Below, piece by piece: positions 32,792-39,603 of a DNA stretch of 41,955 nucleotides. Every line of letters begins with the position of its first letter. Within the stretch, counting starts at the first letter, position 1. Origin of the DNA: JAHDCC01 sp964551835 (lineage in GTDB: Bacteria; Actinomycetota; Acidimicrobiia; Acidimicrobiales; SZUA-35). The notes under the pieces are model-generated. The model searched no databases. It was not told where the DNA came from and saw nothing but the letters and a program-made list of their open reading frames with translations. The stretch is from positions 1 to 41,955 of the forward strand of contig CAZKEM010000045.1 in the NCBI GenBank assembly GCA_964551835.1, read 5' to 3'. The translations under genes and the position numbers were made by a program.

Positions 32792-34315
32792 CTAGAGAAT
32801 GGCGTGGGCACCGAGTTCCTTTTGTCGAAGTTGATGGTCGTGTAACTCGAGAACGTGATGGCTGATTTGTTCGACTGCTTTGTGGTCGTGTGAGATAAAT
32901 AGGTAGGAGACCTTGGTCTCGAGTTGTTGTTCGATTAACAGGCCGAGGATGTCTTGTTGGATCGGCAGGTCAAGGGCGGCGACCGGCTCGTCTAGAACAA
33001 CGAGTTTTGGTTGAACGATGAGCGCACGGCCGATCCCGGCTCGTTGTAGTTGACCGCCCGACAGCTCCGATGGAAACCTGCGGGCCTTTTCTTCGGAAAT
33101 ACCCATTTCGGAAAGGATGGCTTCAGCACGCTGTTGGGCGATATCTCGATCGATTTTTTGAGCGATGAGAGGGTCGGCGACTTGGTCGAGTATTCGTTTT
33201 CGTGGGTTGAATGATGAAAACGGGTCTTGGAAGACCAGCTGTATGTCTCGACGGGGAGCGACGTTCTTCGCTGGGCTGATCGTCGATTTTTCGAGACGAA
33301 TAGTGCCAGACGTTGGTGTTGAAAGTCCGCACACGATGCGCGCGATTGTTGTCTTGCCGCTGCCCGAAGTCCCGACAAGTCCAAGTGTTTCGCCTTCGCT
33401 GATGGTGAACGAAATGTCTTCAAGAACCGGAGTTGTCTGGTGGCGTCGTGGTCCATTGCGATACGATTTGGTCAGGTTAGCGACGGTAAGTAATGGTTCG
33501 CTTTCCGGGAGACGCGAACGACCTGGGCGGTTTCGACCGGTGTCGACCATTTTGGTCCAGGTTCCCGATATTGGGTGGTCGAAGAGGGTTTGTGCTGGGC
33601 CTGCCTCGACCACTTCGCCGTTGTCGAAGACGACAATTTCGCCGGCCACCTTGCGAAGGGCCTCGATGTTGTGGGTGATAAGAACGAGCCCGATTTCACG
33701 GCTGCTGGCGATCTGGCTTAGCAGGCCGAGGATGTTCTCTTCGGTGGTGGGGTCGAGGGCGGTGGTGATTTCGTCTGCGATTATGATGCGGGGGTTGTTC
33801 GCGATGGCCATTGCGATAGCGACTCGTTGCCGCATTCCACCTGAGAGGTTGTGGGCTCTTAACGAACCGACTGACGTTGGAAGGTCAACGGCCTCCAGAA
33901 GTTCGTCGACGTGATCTGAGCGCTCTGATCTCGAACCGATACGTTTGTGTAGGCTCTGGTGGACGGTGATGGCTTCACCGAGTTGTGTCTTGATTCGGTA
34001 GGCCGGATGTAAACACCCGAGAGCGTTCTGGCCGATGTAGGACAGCGATGTCCCTCTTAGGTGGCGCCATTGTTCGCTCGGTGTTGTGAGCAGATTGTCT
34101 TGAACGCCGTCAATTTTGACTGAACCGTCTGCTTCTAGACCCGAGGGTAGAAGACCGCTGACCGCGAGACCGGTAAGAGTCTTGCCGCTCCCTGAAGGTC
34201 CGACGACCCCAACAATTTCTCCTGGTTGGACTTTAAAACTGACGTCTGTGACGAGGTTTGTGGTGTCTAGCTTGTCGCGTCGGGCTACCGACAATCTATC
34301 TACTGTTAGTGGCAA
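32792..34315 (-). CDS. fused two-domain ABC ATPase, DppD-DppF type
   Basis: 507 aa with two complete ATPase domains. Domain 1: Walker A VGPSGSGKT (K45), signature LSGGMRQRVAIAMA, Walker B RIIIADEITTALD. Domain 2: Walker A GTSGSGKTT, VFQDPFSSFNPR, signature LSGGQLQRAGIGRAL, Walker B KLVVLDEPVAALD. It powers the importer encoded downstream. It is the first gene of the operon; the 5' leader of about 110 nt runs from the box/-10 at 34412-34439. D and F functions are usually separate genes in proteobacteria; the fusion is common in actinobacteria. Confidence 0.93.
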   Translation of the reverse strand: MPLTVDRLSVARRDKLDTTNLVTDVSFKVQPGEIVGVVGPSGSGKTLTGLAVSGLLPSGLEADGSVKIDGVQDNLLTTPSEQWRHLRGTSLSYIGQNALGCLHPAYRIKTQLGEAITVHQSLHKRIGSRSERSDHVDELLEAVDLPTSVGSLRAHNLSGGMRQRVAIAMAIANNPRIIIADEITTALDPTTEENILGLLSQIASSREIGLVLITHNIEALRKVAGEIVVFDNGEVVEAGPAQTLFDHPISGTWTKMVDTGRNRPGRSRLPESEPLLTVANLTKSYRNGPRRHQTTPVLEDISFTISEGETLGLVGTSGSGKTTIARIVCGLSTPTSGTIRLEKSTISPAKNVAPRRDIQLVFQDPFSSFNPRKRILDQVADPLIAQKIDRDIAQQRAEAILSEMGISEEKARRFPSELSGGQLQRAGIGRALIVQPKLVVLDEPVAALDLPIQQDILGLLIEQQLETKVSYLFISHDHKAVEQISHHVLELHDHQLRQKELGAHAIL

Positions 34316-34411
34316 GGGTCTTAGTTGTCAGAGGCTAAGTTTGTTGCGGGCATCGTCGCGCACTTTTTGGCAGAGTGAGGTGTCCTGTCGATTCCATCCC
34401 GTCGTCCCCTT

Positions 34412-34430
34412 AATGGTAATCATTCCTATT
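34412..34430. promoter_or_regulatory. 19-bp Fur-family (Fur/Zur-like) operator before the ABC importer operon
   Basis: Minus strand AATAGGAATGATTACCATT, an imperfect 9-1-9 palindrome (14 of 18 flanking positions symmetric) around an AATGATT core. It starts 3 nt downstream of the -10. The layout matches that at 38848-38875. Confidence 0.6.
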
Positions 34431-34433
34431 CTG

Positions 34434-34439
34434 ACTATA
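34434..34439 (-). promoter_or_regulatory. -10 (TATAGT) of the ABC importer operon
   Basis: TATAGT on the minus strand, 3 nt upstream of the 19-bp box. A bound repressor would cover the transcription start. Confidence 0.5.
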
Positions 34440-34662
34440 TCGATGGTGGAGGGTTATCCATGTTTAGGGCTAGGTCCGTGGCGATTCATTGGTCACACCT
34501 GTTTGTCAGGTCCCTGGTTTGTTACGGCATCCAGGGTTGGCTTGGCTTTTCGTCGCTGAAGGGCTCGCCAGGGTCTGGATCCGATCACGAAGGCTATTAA
34601 GCACGCTGCGATGGGCCAGGGTGCGATTGGGACCGTCATTGTGATTCCATCTTCGCCCGCTG

Positions 34663-35058
34663 TCACATCGCCAGCAAAAAAGATGCTGTCGCTGGGTCCT
34701 TCAAAGCGTCGGCTTCTTGGAGTTGGGTCAGCGTCTCTGTTAGGAAGATGATACCGGTCACCGCGAGTATGACGTAGACGGCAAACACAGTTGTAGCGAA
34801 TAGTATTCCACGCTCGAATGACATGCGTTTGATGATGGGTTCAGCCTGGGTCTTTGCGAATATACGCAGATCGCCAATGTTGTTTCGAGCTTGTCGATAG
34901 CCGAGTTCTTGGCTGGCTGAAATCATATTCGCAACAAGTTCGAGCCTCGCCGCTTTGCGTTCCCGCCTGGTCATTCCGAAAAGCTCAAGCCATTGGGTAT
35001 ATCGATGACTCAACCACTCAATTCTTATTCTGTTGAAGATGTTCGCCGCTCTGTTCAT
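34663..35058 (-). CDS. PadR-linked membrane protein (HAAS/permease-prefix-like); zero-frame product ends early
   Basis: 131 aa in the zero frame. A basic helical cytosolic part (RERKAARLELVANMISASQELGY), then one TM helix (GILFATTVFAVYVILAVTGIIFL, about 83-107). The frame stops at 34663 just after the heptamer TTTTTTG. In the -1 frame coding resumes without a stop to 34493: GDVTAGEDGITMTVPIAPWP, a second hydrophobic stretch IAACLIAFVIG and a basic tail RALQRRKAKP. Either programmed frameshifting yields two products, or a one-base indel split the gene. The start overlaps the PadR stop by 4 nt. It is probably the regulated membrane partner of PadR, as in many PadR/DUF pairs. Confidence 0.7.
   Translation of the reverse strand: MNRAANIFNRIRIEWLSHRYTQWLELFGMTRRERKAARLELVANMISASQELGYRQARNNIGDLRIFAKTQAEPIIKRMSFERGILFATTVFAVYVILAVTGIIFLTETLTQLQEADALKDPATASFLLAM
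34675..34681 (-). other. in-frame -1 slippery heptamer T TTT TTG
   Basis: On the minus strand the zero-frame codons are TCT TTT TTG, so the heptamer fits the X XXY YYZ form. Slipping back one base continues with GCT GGC GAT and avoids the TGA. AAGGA lies about 15 nt upstream, possibly a stimulating ribosome site. Confidence 0.45.
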
Positions 35059-35390
35059 TTCTTACTTGCTCCTTGAATTAGCGTTTCGACGCGCCCAGAG
35101 AATCCTTGCCAAACGTCGACCATTTCGGCCAGTGATGTTTGACCCTGGGCAGTCGTCGAGTAGTACTTGCGCGCTGGACCAGTTGGCGATGGCTGCAGCC
35201 GAGATTTTAGTAATCCACGTTTTTCGAGTCGAGACAATGCTGGGTAGACCGAACCTTCATTCAGGCCTTCAAATCCGAGATCGTTGAGTCTTACGACGAC
35301 GGCATAACCGTAGTTTTGCTCCTCGGCCAGAATCGTCAAGAGCATCATGGATAGAACTCCTTTCAGAAGCTGCGTTTCGTTATGTCTCAC
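35055..35390 (-). CDS. PadR-family transcriptional regulator
   Basis: 111 aa. LLKGVLSMMLLTILAEEQNYGYAVVVRL followed by LNEGSVYPALSRLEKRGLLKSR is the PadR winged helix, and GPARKYYSTTAQGQTSLAEM is the usual wing and start of the C-terminal helix. GTG start 6 nt behind TAACCT; the promoter TTGTGA-N17-TAACCT is overlain by a 14-bp inverted repeat that should be its own operator. It is translationally coupled to the membrane protein gene that follows. PadR proteins usually respond to small hydrophobic ligands. Confidence 0.92.
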   Translation of the reverse strand: MRHNETQLLKGVLSMMLLTILAEEQNYGYAVVVRLNDLGFEGLNEGSVYPALSRLEKRGLLKSRLQPSPTGPARKYYSTTAQGQTSLAEMVDVWQGFSGRVETLIQGASKK

Positions 35391-35396
35391 GGTGGT

Positions 35397-35425
35397 AGGT
35401 TATCACCACTACTTGGCTATCACAA
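35397..35425 (-). promoter_or_regulatory. promoter of the padR operon, probably leaderless
   Basis: TTGTGA (35425-35420) and TAACCT (35402-35397) are 17 nt apart. Transcription would start at or just before the GTG, 6 nt after the -10. This is the best sigma-70-like promoter in the window. Confidence 0.65.
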
Positions 35426-35436
35426 GTAGTGGTGAT
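35402..35436. promoter_or_regulatory. 14-bp perfect inverted repeat, PadR operator candidate
   Basis: ATCACCACTACTTG and CAAGTAGTGGTGAT pair over all 14 bases around a 7-nt centre. It covers the -35 and spacer of the padR promoter, so binding would block polymerase. Confidence 0.7.
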
Positions 35437-35453
35437 CTCGTCAAAACAAAGAA

Positions 35454-35480
35454 GAGGAGGAGTCATGACGACTCCTCCTC
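35454..35480 (-). terminator. terminator of the fibronectin-III lipoprotein gene
   Basis: GAGGAGGAGTC pairs with GACTCCTCCTC (11 bp, 5-nt loop), followed on the minus strand by TTCTTTGTTTTG. It lies 42 nt past the stop of the gene at 35522. Confidence 0.8.
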
Positions 35481-35521
35481 ACTTCAGCGGCCTTTGGCAA
35501 AATAATCGTGACCCGGGTACA

Positions 35522-36307
35522 TCACCCCGATAGTTCGACTTCGATTTCGGCAGGTTCGGAGTTGTTCCAGTGGAAGTCGAAGGCAACGACAGCGTAAGTA
35601 ACGTTGTCGGCATCAGGTGGGTCATCGTCGACGAATGATGTCTGCTCAAGGTCCCAAGTCGACACAAGAGCCTCGAGCTCCTGGCCGTCTACCCCGCGCA
35701 GGATCTGATAGCCGTGGAGTTCATAGTTCTCAGCAGGTTGAGTCCAGGTGACGAGAACTTCGCCGTCGCCGAATGATGCTGTAACGTTGCCAGGGGGCGA
35801 CGGCGGTTCGGTGTCGTCAACGGCATCGGCGGCATGCCGCCCAAGGGCGATCAGCGAACCGTCAGCGGCCAGCGCTCGCAGGCCATACCAATAGCGAACG
35901 TTCTCTTCGACTTCATCATCGACAAAACGGCCATCCTCGCTGGCAACGTGAATAGTGTTCTCGGCTGTCATTTCTTCGTGAGCGGGCTTGTCGTCGGACA
36001 TGCGGGGGATGCGGTGAATGTGATACTCGACGGCGCCGTCGGAAGCCGACCATGTCAACTCAATACTGGTCGAGCTCATCGACACCCGGGAAATGTAGGC
36101 CGAGTTGCCGTCACTATCAGGGGCGGGTTCATCCTTGGGCGGTTTGAGCGGCTTGGCCTCGCCCGACTGTTCATCGCCAGGGTTCGGTTCGTTGTCAGAA
36201 CCTATAGGTCCCGTCGATGATGTTGGCTCGCCAGCAGCGCCGTTCGACGGTGAGGTGCATCCAGCAAGAACAACAGCGAGAACCAGAACACCCAACATTT
36301 TTGCCAT
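35522..36307 (-). CDS. lipoprotein with two fibronectin type III domains
   Basis: 261 aa. Signal peptide LGVLVLAVVLAGC with lipobox LAGC, then a Ser/Pro/Asp/Glu-rich linker of about 50 residues. Domain 1 (about 68-165) has SSTSIELTWSASDGAVEYHIHR and RYWYGLRALAADGS. Domain 2 (about 168-258) has PGNVTASFGDGEVLVTWTQP, YELHGYQILR and TYAVVAFDFHWNNSEP. The W, Y and repeated beta patterns are typical of FN3. Likely an adhesion or sensing domain outside the cell; no enzyme motif. It shares direction with the WD40 kinase gene 65 nt upstream, so the two may be linked, and ends at a strong terminator. Confidence 0.85.
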   Translation of the reverse strand: MAKMLGVLVLAVVLAGCTSPSNGAAGEPTSSTGPIGSDNEPNPGDEQSGEAKPLKPPKDEPAPDSDGNSAYISRVSMSSTSIELTWSASDGAVEYHIHRIPRMSDDKPAHEEMTAENTIHVASEDGRFVDDEVEENVRYWYGLRALAADGSLIALGRHAADAVDDTEPPSPPGNVTASFGDGEVLVTWTQPAENYELHGYQILRGVDGQELEALVSTWDLEQTSFVDDDPPDADNVTYAVVAFDFHWNNSEPAEIEVELSG

Positions 36308-36372
36308 CAGACCAGCCTAGCATCAGACTCGAACCGAGCATCTGAGCTGAGTATCTTCCGCTAAATGGAAGG

Positions 36373-38406
36373 TTAAGAAACACTCCACAGTTTGGCGGTG
36401 TCGTCGCTACCCGAACTAGCAAGTGTTTTACCGTCTGGCGACCAATCCAACCAAACGGCGCCTTCGACGTTTGTCTCAATGGTTTGGATACTGCTGCCGG
36501 TTGTTGGATCCCATAGCTTGACTGTCTGGTCATCGCTTGCAGTAGCGATTGTTGTGCCGTCGGGAGACCACGCAATTGACAACACCAGATTGGTATGCCC
36601 CACTAGGGTTTGGGTATTTTCTCCGGTTGTTGGGTTCCACAGTTTTATGGTGTCTTCAGAGCCATCCCTGCCACCGGTTACGAGCGTGTCGCCGTCTGGA
36701 GACCACCCCACCGATCCGACAAAAGTTGTATATGTTTCCAGAACTCGGGGCCCCTCACTGGTCGTTGTGTCCCACAGCTTGACGTTGCGTTCATCACTTG
36801 TGACTGCGAGTCTCTTGCTGTCGGGTGCCCATGCCAATACGACCACCCCGTCAACGTTCCCCGCGAGGGTTTGGGTGTTCTCTCCGGTTGTTGGGTTCCA
36901 CAGTTTTACGTCGTCGTCCCAACTTGAAGTAGCGATTGTTTCGCCGTCGGGAGACCAGGCCACCGCCTCGAGAGAGTCTTCGTGTCCTTCAAGGCTCTGA
37001 GTGTTTTCTCCGGTTGTTGGATCCCACAGTTTTACGGTGTTGTCCCAGCTTGCAGTTGCGACAGTTTTGCCGTCGGGAGACCAGGCCACCATCACCACTC
37101 GGTCTGTGTGTCCTTCGAAAGTTTGGGTGTTTTCTCCGGTCGTTGGATCCCATAGCTTTGCCGTGTTATCCCAGCTTGCAGTTGCGATTGTTTTGCCGTC
37201 GGGTGACCACCTAACTGAACTTACCGAATTTGTATGTCCGCTTAAGGTGCCGGTGACCTGTGCATCATCTCCAGCGCTGGTGCTTAGCGTAGAGTCCGCA
37301 CCGTTGGCTGGATTTCGTTGTTGTTCGTTTGTCGGCGAGGGCTTAATGAAGCCATAGAATATCGCGCCGCCAGCGAGAACGACTAAGGCGACCGCTGCGG
37401 CCCCAATAGCTAACCATCGAGACTTTTTGTCAGTTTCTGGTGGATGGTTCTGGTTTGGTGTTTGCGTTTTCGGTTGGCTGACTCTTGTCGGTGCGGTGTC
37501 GTCGAGGTCAGAGGCCGTCTCTGTAAAAGGGGCTTCGAAGTGCGTAGAGGCATGGTCTGCGGTTTCGGTCGTTAGCAGAGGGGTCGGATGTTTTTGTTGG
37601 GCTTGGAGAGCGTCAGCGACCTCGTGGCAGGTTTGGGGCCGCTTAGTCGGGTCTTGGTCGAGCATTTCCATGATGAGAGATGCTGTTGTCGCTGGCACAT
37701 GAATTGGTAACGGATTTGGCGCTGTAGTGAGAATTTTGGCGATGAGGGCCGTCGTATTGGCCGCCGCGTAGGGCGGCTTTCCAGCGAGGAGCGTGTAGAA
37801 GGTTGCCCCCAAGGTGTAGATGTCCGACAATTTGGTTTGTCGTTGGCCATCGAGTAGTTCTGGTGGAGCGTAGGTGAGTGTGTATGCGATTGATGTGGTC
37901 GTCGTCTTTCCCGATCCGACGAGGGTGGAGATGCCGAAATCCCCGAGCTTTGGTTGCGTCCCGTATTCACCTACGAAGATGTTTGCGGGTTTGATGTCGC
38001 GGTGGAGAATGTCCCGGTCATGGGCGGTCGCAAGGGCTGAAAGGATTTTGATAGCTGTGTCATGGAATTCTTCGACAGTTAAGGGGCCCTGGATTTCGAG
38101 TTTTTCCTTGTATGACCCTTCGTAGAGCGGCATCACGAGATACGGATCGTCGCTGTTTTCGGTGAACCCGCTTTGGTAGACCGTCGTTATATAGGGATGG
38201 TCGCTGAGGGCTCCCATCGCCTGCAATTCGCGGGCAAAGCTATCGCGCATATCCTGGTCAAGTACCTGACCAGTGAGTATTTTGATAGCGACCTGACGGT
38301 TGTGTCGGTCGTCGGTGGCCGAGTAGACGGTCCCAGCACCGCCTGCGTCTAGATTCTTTAGGTTTGAGAATCCGTCGATTACAGGGAGGTTCCGAACCAC
38401 CGTCAC
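36373..38406 (-). CDS. receptor-type Ser/Thr kinase with extracellular WD40 propeller
   Basis: 677 aa. Kinase domain about 10-275: glycine loop DAGGAGTVYSA (20-30), K42 in VAIK, E60, catalytic loop HRDIKPANIF (D137), DFG at 156-158. A Pro/Thr linker and one TM helix follow (WLAIGAAAVALVVLAGGAIFYGF, about 327-350). The outer part has seven WD40 repeats such as HTNSVSSVRWSPDGKTIATA and DNTVKLWDPTTGENTQ, a complete propeller. It probably senses an extracellular protein or wall ligand and phosphorylates cytosolic targets. The frame opens with GTG at 38406; a GTG two codons on is also possible. The repeats are similar in DNA as well, notably the GENTQ parts. Its N-lobe resembles that of the kinase at the left edge of the window. 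Confidence 0.93.
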   Translation of the reverse strand: MTVVRNLPVIDGFSNLKNLDAGGAGTVYSATDDRHNRQVAIKILTGQVLDQDMRDSFARELQAMGALSDHPYITTVYQSGFTENSDDPYLVMPLYEGSYKEKLEIQGPLTVEEFHDTAIKILSALATAHDRDILHRDIKPANIFVGEYGTQPKLGDFGISTLVGSGKTTTTSIAYTLTYAPPELLDGQRQTKLSDIYTLGATFYTLLAGKPPYAAANTTALIAKILTTAPNPLPIHVPATTASLIMEMLDQDPTKRPQTCHEVADALQAQQKHPTPLLTTETADHASTHFEAPFTETASDLDDTAPTRVSQPKTQTPNQNHPPETDKKSRWLAIGAAAVALVVLAGGAIFYGFIKPSPTNEQQRNPANGADSTLSTSAGDDAQVTGTLSGHTNSVSSVRWSPDGKTIATASWDNTAKLWDPTTGENTQTFEGHTDRVVMVAWSPDGKTVATASWDNTVKLWDPTTGENTQSLEGHEDSLEAVAWSPDGETIATSSWDDDVKLWNPTTGENTQTLAGNVDGVVVLAWAPDSKRLAVTSDERNVKLWDTTTSEGPRVLETYTTFVGSVGWSPDGDTLVTGGRDGSEDTIKLWNPTTGENTQTLVGHTNLVLSIAWSPDGTTIATASDDQTVKLWDPTTGSSIQTIETNVEGAVWLDWSPDGKTLASSGSDDTAKLWSVS

Positions 38407-38611
38407 ATTCTCACAGTCACTTGTTTTGCCTGAACCATATCCGCGCCTAACCGATGGTTGCTCAAGCGTACCTCGGTCGCCCCAAAAAGATCAGTCACCC
38501 TTGCCATCCGAGCGTAAATGGTGCGCTACGTTAAGCTGGTCGAGCGAGTTCGATTCGTTGTGCCTGGTCGGATGGGCCCATCGTGGTCTGATCGCTCCGC
38601 CTAAAGGTGAG

Positions 38612-38839
38612 TCACAGGCTGAGTCCGTCACGGGCGAGCATCGAAGCTTGGTCTAACACCTGTTTAGCCATTCGTACCCCGGGTGGTCGCAAGACAACTT
38701 TGGTGTTCGGGTCAACCACAGCGGTGACAGCTGGTGTTATCACCTCAACCATTCCGTCCGGTAAAAGGGTCAATGTGTGAGTTACCTGACCCGTGCAGTC
38801 AAGTACCTGAGTTGAAGTAAGGTGGCCTTTAAAATCCAT
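38612..38839 (-). CDS. 75-aa protein of unknown function behind a Fur/Zur-like box
   Basis: 75 aa with no membrane segment or signal peptide. Beta-rich middle, HTLTLLPDGMVEVITPAVTA and VVDPNTKVVLRPPG, then a helical tail VRMAKQVLDQASML. One cysteine (C15). I do not recognise the family. GAGGA 4-5 nt before the ATG gives it a normal ribosome site, and a -10 and 19-bp box sit directly upstream, the same as at the ABC importer operon. This promoter supports its being a real gene, and suggests a part in metal or metallophore homeostasis. The gene ends 205 nt from the kinase start. Confidence 0.65.
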   Translation of the reverse strand: MDFKGHLTSTQVLDCTGQVTHTLTLLPDGMVEVITPAVTAVVDPNTKVVLRPPGVRMAKQVLDQASMLARDGLSL

Positions 38840-38847
38840 GATTCCTC

Positions 38848-38866
38848 AATGTTAATGATTCTCATT
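38848..38866. promoter_or_regulatory. 19-bp Fur-family (Fur/Zur-like) operator before the 75-aa gene
   Basis: Minus strand AATGAGAATCATTAACATT, symmetric at 14 of 18 positions in the 9-1-9 form. Within it TAATGAGAATCATTA is a perfect 6-bp-arm palindrome much like the classic Fur box. It lies between the -10 and the ribosome site. Confidence 0.65.
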
Positions 38867-38869
38867 ACT

Positions 38870-38875
38870 ACCATA
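38870..38875 (-). promoter_or_regulatory. -10 (TATGGT) of the 75-aa gene
   Basis: TATGGT on the minus strand, 3 nt upstream of the 19-bp box, the same spacing as TATAGT at 34434. CCATCG precedes the hexamer in both promoters. Confidence 0.5.
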
Positions 38876-39031
38876 CCGATGGCGAGAGCGGAACTATCCA
38901 CGACCACGGTACCTGCGGCCCCGAAGGGCTTCCGGTCCTAGCCAAAGGTACGACTGGAAGGGCCGTGTTCTCGGGGTCATCTCAGGGTGAAACCCTATGG
39001 TGGCTGGCTCCTGGTGAGGTTAGTGTTGGGT

Positions 39032-39490
39032 ATGGCAAAAAAACCTTTTCTTCCGCCTCGGTGGGTAATCCGATTTGCGTGGTGGGTCCACCGGTCTCTT
39101 TACCGGGCGACCTTCGGGCGGTTCGGTCTTCGCCACGCGAAGCCGGACACCTACGGGCTGATGCAAGTCACGACCATTGGACGGCGGAGTGGGTTGGAGC
39201 GAAAGGTCATGCTCGGCTATTTCGAGGACGGACCAAACCTGGTCACCATGGCCATGAACGGATGGGGCCCGGCAGAACCCGCGTGGTGGCTGAACATGCA
39301 GGCGACGCCCGAAGTCTCCGTCGAGTTGGTCGACGGACCCAGACAGTTCGTTGGACGTATTGCCTTGGGATCAGAAAGGGAACCCCTCTGGGCCCGTTGG
39401 GCTCAACTCGACAAGGATCTCGAGGCGTACGCTAGCCTTCGCCCGAACGAAACTGCGGTAGTTGTTCTCGAGCCGGCTGAAAGTCCATAG
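39032..39490 (+). CDS. deazaflavin (F420)-dependent nitroreductase-family protein
   Basis: 152 aa from ATG 39032, the start that matches the family (MAKKPFLPPRW). The frame is open from GTG 38987 but that leader adds nothing typical. Signature: LMQVTTIGRRSGLERKVMLGYFEDG, NLVTMAMNGWGPAEPAWWLNMQATP and the C-terminal ETAVVVLEP. This is the DDN-like split-barrel family that uses reduced F420 to reduce quinones, nitro compounds or other electron acceptors. It suggests that the organism makes F420. TAGTGT lies 5 nt before the start. No partner genes nearby. Confidence 0.85.
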   Translation: MAKKPFLPPRWVIRFAWWVHRSLYRATFGRFGLRHAKPDTYGLMQVTTIGRRSGLERKVMLGYFEDGPNLVTMAMNGWGPAEPAWWLNMQATPEVSVELVDGPRQFVGRIALGSEREPLWARWAQLDKDLEAYASLRPNETAVVVLEPAESP

Positions 39491-39603
39491 ACTGTACCCT
39501 CGCTCACGTTCTGCAGGTTTGATCGCTACGCGAGCACTTGGTAAGCCCTGGAGGTACATCGTGGAGTTGGCGCATAACGAGTTCCGCTAAAGAAGAACGG
39601 CTA

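Noticed and set aside
29448..34315. Nickel-specific (nikABCDE) naming of the ABC importer
   Set aside because: The peptide/nickel family cannot be split by eye, and no nickel enzyme is nearby; only the metal-box promoter hints at metals.
36373..37260. Tandem DNA repeat in the right part as a CRISPR or satellite array
   Set aside because: The repeats are in frame and encode WD40 blades; spacing and variation are those of protein repeats.
38987..39031. GTG at 38987 as start of the nitroreductase-family gene
   Set aside because: The family begins at MAKKPFLPPRW (ATG 39032), and the GTG has only a poorly spaced AGG before it.
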